Assembly: GCF_900107995.1 (NCBI RefSeq)
Contig: NZ_FNUM01000003.1
Location: 124,001-188,000 of the forward strand
Source: Alcanivorax sp. DSM 26293
Lineage (GTDB): Bacteria > Pseudomonadota > Gammaproteobacteria > Pseudomonadales > Alcanivoracaceae
Reading direction: 5' to 3'
Length of the DNA: 64,000 bases
A program made the translations under genes and the position numbers. Below the pieces are notes generated by a model. The model searched no databases. It was given only the letters and a program-made list of their open reading frames with translations, and was not told where the DNA came from. Of the stretch, positions 61,392 through 64,000 are shown piece after piece; within the stretch, counting starts at the first letter, position 1; every line of letters starts with the position of its first letter.

Positions 61392-62465
61392 TTACAGTCC
61401 CCGCTCTTTCACCAGCTCACGGACCGTCTGACCCTCTTCAAGATGGTGAACGCCGGCACTGACCACCCGATCCCCGGCCTGCAGGCCGTCCAGGATTTCC
61501 ACCCCGTCACCGACAACCTGACCAAGCATCACCGGTACCGCGGTCACGGTTCCCTCCTGGTCCTGCGCCTGATAGCGCCAGACGAAGGCGCCTTCCTTGC
61601 CGTCCTGTTTGAACACCGCTTCCACCGGCACCTGCAAGTGATCCGCGGAGGCCTTGCGGATCTGGCTCAGGTCGATGGCCACATCCACGCTCATGCCCGG
61701 CAGCACCAGCAAGCCTTCCGGGTTAGCCATGGTCAGGGTGATGTTGTAGGTCTGGGTACGCGCATCCGCGCTGGCTTCATGCTCTTTATAGCTGGCCTTG
61801 AAGGTACGGTTGGGCGCCCCTTCAAAACGCACCGTCGGCTGATAGTCTTCGCCGCCTTCCCTCAGGTTGGTGAAAAAGCGTTCGGACACGGCGAACTCAA
61901 TATCGATGTTATCGTCACCCTGCAGATAGAGGATCGGTTCCTTGGCCTGCACAAACTGGAAGTTCTCCACCTCGGTGCGCGCCACGGTACCCTCATAGGG
62001 TGCCTTGAGACGGGTATAGTCCACATTGTCACGGGCCTGACTCAGGGCAGCCCGGGCCTGGCGGCGTTTGGCCTGCAACTCGTCAAACTGGGCTTCGGAA
62101 ATCACCCCGCGCTCGCGCAGGCTGATGGCTCGCTGATACTGACTTTCGGCCAGATCATACTGTGCCTGGCGGTCCGCCAGCTGATTGTTGAAATCCGCCG
62201 GATCCAGGGCCGCCAGCAGCTGCCCCTTCTTCACCTGTTCACCGGCACGCACCGGCAGCTTCACCAGTTGCCCGGACACCCGGAACGCCAGCTGCGAGCC
62301 TTCCGTGGCCACCACCCGCCCCGGGTAATGACGCAATTGCCCGGCACCATCGCCATTCACCGTATACAACTTCACCGGCTGCGGCAGCGGCGCCTGCGAT
62401 GGCGGTTCATCGCCGCACCCCACCATCGCCAGAGACAGGCCAACCAGTGCCCAGAAACGTGCCAT
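61392..62465 (-). CDS. RND efflux periplasmic adaptor (membrane fusion protein), lipoprotein
   Basis: The 357 aa have a lipobox (LAMVGC, Cys about 17). The hairpin and lipoyl regions include AFRVSGQLVKLPVRAGEQVKKGQLLAALDP, a coiled-coil helix pair rich in Q/A/R, TRLKAPYEGTVARTEVE and AGDRVVSAGVHHLEEGQTV near the C-terminus. The ATG at 62465 has GGGAG upstream; the frame extends to 62618 but those starts lack a signal sequence. The 18-bp palindrome at 62485-62502 lies just upstream. Confidence 0.92.
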   Translation of the reverse strand: MARFWALVGLSLAMVGCGDEPPSQAPLPQPVKLYTVNGDGAGQLRHYPGRVVATEGSQLAFRVSGQLVKLPVRAGEQVKKGQLLAALDPADFNNQLADRQAQYDLAESQYQRAISLRERGVISEAQFDELQAKRRQARAALSQARDNVDYTRLKAPYEGTVARTEVENFQFVQAKEPILYLQGDDNIDIEFAVSERFFTNLREGGEDYQPTVRFEGAPNRTFKASYKEHEASADARTQTYNITLTMANPEGLLVLPGMSVDVAIDLSQIRKASADHLQVPVEAVFKQDGKEGAFVWRYQAQDQEGTVTAVPVMLGQVVGDGVEILDGLQAGDRVVSAGVHHLEEGQTVRELVKERGL

Positions 62466-62484
62466 GCGTGCTCTCCCAGTATTA

Positions 62485-62502
62485 TGGTACTTATCAGTAC
62501 CA
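62485..62502. promoter_or_regulatory. Palindromic putative operator of the RND pump
   Basis: TGGTACT (62485-62491) and AGTACCA (62496-62502) are exact inverses with a 4-bp spacer, 20 bp before the MFP start. TetR-type repressors often bind such sites, but no regulator gene is adjacent. Confidence 0.5.
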
Positions 62503-62714
62503 ATTATCACATACCTTGCTACAGTGTCGTGAAGCCTATTCAAAACCCTACTGGATTCTGACCTGAAATGACTATGGTGTCTTTGTACAGGAACGCCGCC
62601 GCCATCCTGCCGCGACATCTTCTTGCCAATGCCGGGATCTTAACCCTGACCGCCCACACCGATTGCGTAGGCTCAGAGGCACCCTACGGCTCGCAAAGCC
62701 GCTGCGGGTTACCG

Positions 62715-62743
62715 TAAAAAAAAGGGCCGACAGGCGTCGACCC
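62715..62743 (-). terminator. Rho-independent terminator after Prx5-Grx gene
   Basis: Reading the minus strand, GGGTCGAC pairs with GTCGGCCC around a 4-nt loop (one mismatch) and is followed by eight T. Confidence 0.85.
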
Positions 62744-62843
62744 AAGGGGGGAAGAAGGTGCACGGCTGGAGGGTCCACCCGACCTGCCATGCGGTGACGG
62801 TGAGCGCGTCACGGGGTTGCTCGTTACGGTGCCTGCAGCCTGA

Positions 62844-63578
62844 TCAGGCCTTGAGCCAGGCCTCCAGCTCGTCGGCGCCGCCAATGCGTTCGCCTTCGAT
62901 ATATACCTGCGGCGTGGTGCCGGCACCGGTTACCGCGGCCAGGGAGCTGTAGCTTAGGCCACGGCTACCCAGTTCGATTTCTTCAAACGCGTAGCCGTTG
63001 TCGGCCAGCGCCTTCTTGGCTCGGGTGCAGTGCGGACAACCTGGTTTGGTGAAAACGGTAACCCGCTTGGGCAGGGCCGCTTCGCCATTGATGTAATTGA
63101 GCATGGTATCCGCATCAGAGACCTCGAACGGGTCGCCGGGCTTTTCCGGCTCAATGAACATGCGGTCGATCACCCCGTCTTTCACCAGCATGGAATAACG
63201 CCAGCTACGCGGCCCAAACCCGAGATCCTGCTTGTCCACCAGCATGCCCATTTTATCAGTGAACTCACCGTTACCATCCGGAATGAAATGGATGTTGCCG
63301 GCAGACTGGTCACCAGCCCAGGCGTTCATTACAAAGCCGTCGTTAACGGACAGGCAGACGATGTCATCCACGCCGTTGGCTTTCAGCACCGGAGCCAGCT
63401 CGTTATAGCGGGGAAGGTGAGTGGAAGAACAAGTCGGAGTGAACGCACCCGGCAGGGCGAATACCACCACTGTCTTTCCCTTGAACAGGTCATCGGTGGT
63501 CACATCCCGCCATTCATTCCCCTCACGGGTCCGGAAGGTGACCTGGGGGACGGGCTGCCCTTCGCGATTTTCCAGCAT
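62844..63578 (-). CDS. Peroxiredoxin 5-glutaredoxin hybrid (glutathione-dependent peroxidase)
   Basis: The 244-aa fusion has residues 1-160 as Prx5/AhpE-like, with the peroxidatic Cys in [17 protein letters not shown]. Residues about 170-244 are a glutaredoxin with CPHC in [16 protein letters not shown] and [14 protein letters not shown] (cis-Pro). The hybrid reduces H2O2 and alkyl peroxides with GSH, as in Haemophilus PGdx. ATG 63578 has AGGAG upstream; the ATG at 63629 is less likely. A possible OxyR half-site is at 63632-63646. Confidence 0.94.
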   Translation of the reverse strand: MLENREGQPVPQVTFRTREGNEWRDVTTDDLFKGKTVVVFALPGAFTPTCSSTHLPRYNELAPVLKANGVDDIVCLSVNDGFVMNAWAGDQSAGNIHFIPDGNGEFTDKMGMLVDKQDLGFGPRSWRYSMLVKDGVIDRMFIEPEKPGDPFEVSDADTMLNYINGEAALPKRVTVFTKPGCPHCTRAKKALADNGYAFEEIELGSRGLSYSSLAAVTGAGTTPQVYIEGERIGGADELEAWLKA

Positions 63579-63631
63579 ACTTGCACTCCTTGTGCCAATT
63601 AGAGGGTGACTCGTTTGATATGCATTCAATA

Positions 63632-63646
63632 ATAGCCACCCTCTAT
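63632..63646. promoter_or_regulatory. Possible OxyR half-operator
   Basis: ATAG-N7-CTAT at 63632-63646 fits one dimer-half of the OxyR consensus, 54-68 bp upstream of the Prx5-Grx start. The second pair of quartets is not in register, so support is weak. Confidence 0.3.
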
Positions 63647-63693
63647 TTATCTGAAAAACGAATTACTTCTATCTGAGCAATTGCCCCTACCTA

Positions 63694-64000
63694 TCAATCA
63701 AGATGAGCGGACAGCATCCAGGCTGCCTTTTCGTGGATCTCGATACGGTCGCTGGCTACCGTGGAGGAACCTTCATCCTCGTGCTCGCCGGCCAGCTTCA
63801 ACACCCGATTGGCCTGCTCGGCCACAGTGCGGTGATCTTCGGCAAGTTCACGGATCATGTCACTGGCAGAGGGGTCGCCCACCGCATCCTTCACCGTGGA
63901 TAACTTGGCAAACTCTGCGTAGCTGCCCGGCGCCTTCCAGCCCAGCGCCCGAATACGTTCGGCGATGGTGTCCACCGCCAGGGCCAGCTCGGTGTACTGT
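63694..64000 (-). CDS. dps: Dps-family DNA-protection/ferritin-like protein (5' end outside window)
   Basis: The visible part ends ...MLSAHLD with stop at 63694, and the frame is open to base 64000. Upstream codons read QYTELALAVDTIAERIRALG, then GSYAEFAKLSTVKD. This is the Dps pattern with the C-terminal helix bearing HRTVAEQANRVLKLAGE and EIHEKAAWMLSAHLD. The start codon lies beyond the right edge; a GTG within (63973-63975) is internal. Dps stores iron and protects DNA; next to the Prx5-Grx gene it suggests an oxidative stress group. Confidence 0.9.
   Translation of the reverse strand, partial: QYTELALAVDTIAERIRALGWKAPGSYAEFAKLSTVKDAVGDPSASDMIRELAEDHRTVAEQANRVLKLAGEHEDEGSSTVASDRIEIHEKAAWMLSAHLD

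Larger units (their letters stand above)
62466..62843. other. 378-bp spacer between the MFP gene and the peroxiredoxin gene
   Basis: Holds a palindromic site at 62485-62502 and the terminator of the Prx-Grx gene at 62715-62743. No convincing gene; the small frames here are shadows. Confidence 0.6.

Noticed and set aside
61392-62618. Extended N-terminus (51 aa) of the RND adaptor
   Set aside because: Removes the lipoprotein signal from the N-terminus and reads through the palindromic operator.

Overview
The window is a contiguous piece of a GC-rich gammaproteobacterial chromosome. Gene order (ubiI-ubiH-pepP-UPF0149 facing zapB-like/zapA-6S RNA-fau, then ilvA and rpiA), the epd-pgk-fba-tkt block and several lipid- and hydrocarbon-type enzymes fit Alcanivorax or a close relative in the Oceanospirillales/Pseudomonadales. 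This assignment is inferred from synteny and protein character, not from a database search. Genes are dense, mostly housekeeping, with Shine-Dalgarno sequences visible at most starts.

Layout. 1-9.5 kb: ubiquinone hydroxylases, aminopeptidase P, UPF0149, Z-ring proteins, 6S RNA, fau, a 49-aa membrane peptide, ilvA and rpiA. 9.6-12.4 kb: an Ala/Lys/Glu-rich exported protein, an alpha/beta hydrolase, a flavin reductase-like protein and a META-domain lipoprotein. 12.4-17.5 kb: an accessory island with a MerR-like regulator, a 995-aa DNA adenine methyltransferase and a PD-(D/E)xK nuclease-like protein in one overlapping operon, preceded by a nested dyad operator and bounded by a perfect 30-bp hairpin. 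17.5-22.9 kb: fba-pgk-epd-tkt. 23-27.8 kb: the methionine/SAM cycle (ArsR-methyltransferase regulator, metK, SAH riboswitch, ahcY, metF). 28-33 kb: YbaK-like deacylase, pyruvate kinase, DegV and an unknown two-gene pair. 33-37 kb: glutathione-dependent formaldehyde detoxification (GFA protein, LysR regulator, adhC/frmA, fghA). 37-50 kb: a three-gene phosphotransferase operon, GST, nitronate monooxygenase, AraC regulator, sterol-desaturase-type hydroxylase, MATE pump, patatin-like lipase, PpnP, OsmC and pirin. 50-54 kb: two paralogous lipoproteins, an AI-2E-type exporter and a Ca/Na exchanger. 53.8-58.1 kb: a five-gene operon (thermostable-hemolysin/GNAT-like, ANL ligase, haem-oxygenase-like diiron oxidase, SDR, exported TPR protein) that looks like a small biosynthetic pathway. 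58.3-64 kb: an RND pump with its adaptor, a Prx5-Grx hybrid peroxidase and a Dps protein cut by the right edge.

Structured non-coding DNA is unusually abundant. There are three inverted-repeat elements whose arms are tandem AGTTGAM-type heptamers, six palindromes opening with (C)TGTAGGAG or a close variant (two are large copies of one composite element in opposite orientation), one ~265-bp element with 26-bp perfect terminal inverted repeats and nested hairpins, and several clear terminators. No tRNA, rRNA, CRISPR array or transposase gene was found.

The two best candidates for undescribed systems are the MerR/methyltransferase/nuclease-like island (12.5-16.8 kb) and the diiron-oxidase/ligase/hemolysin-family operon (53.8-58.1 kb).
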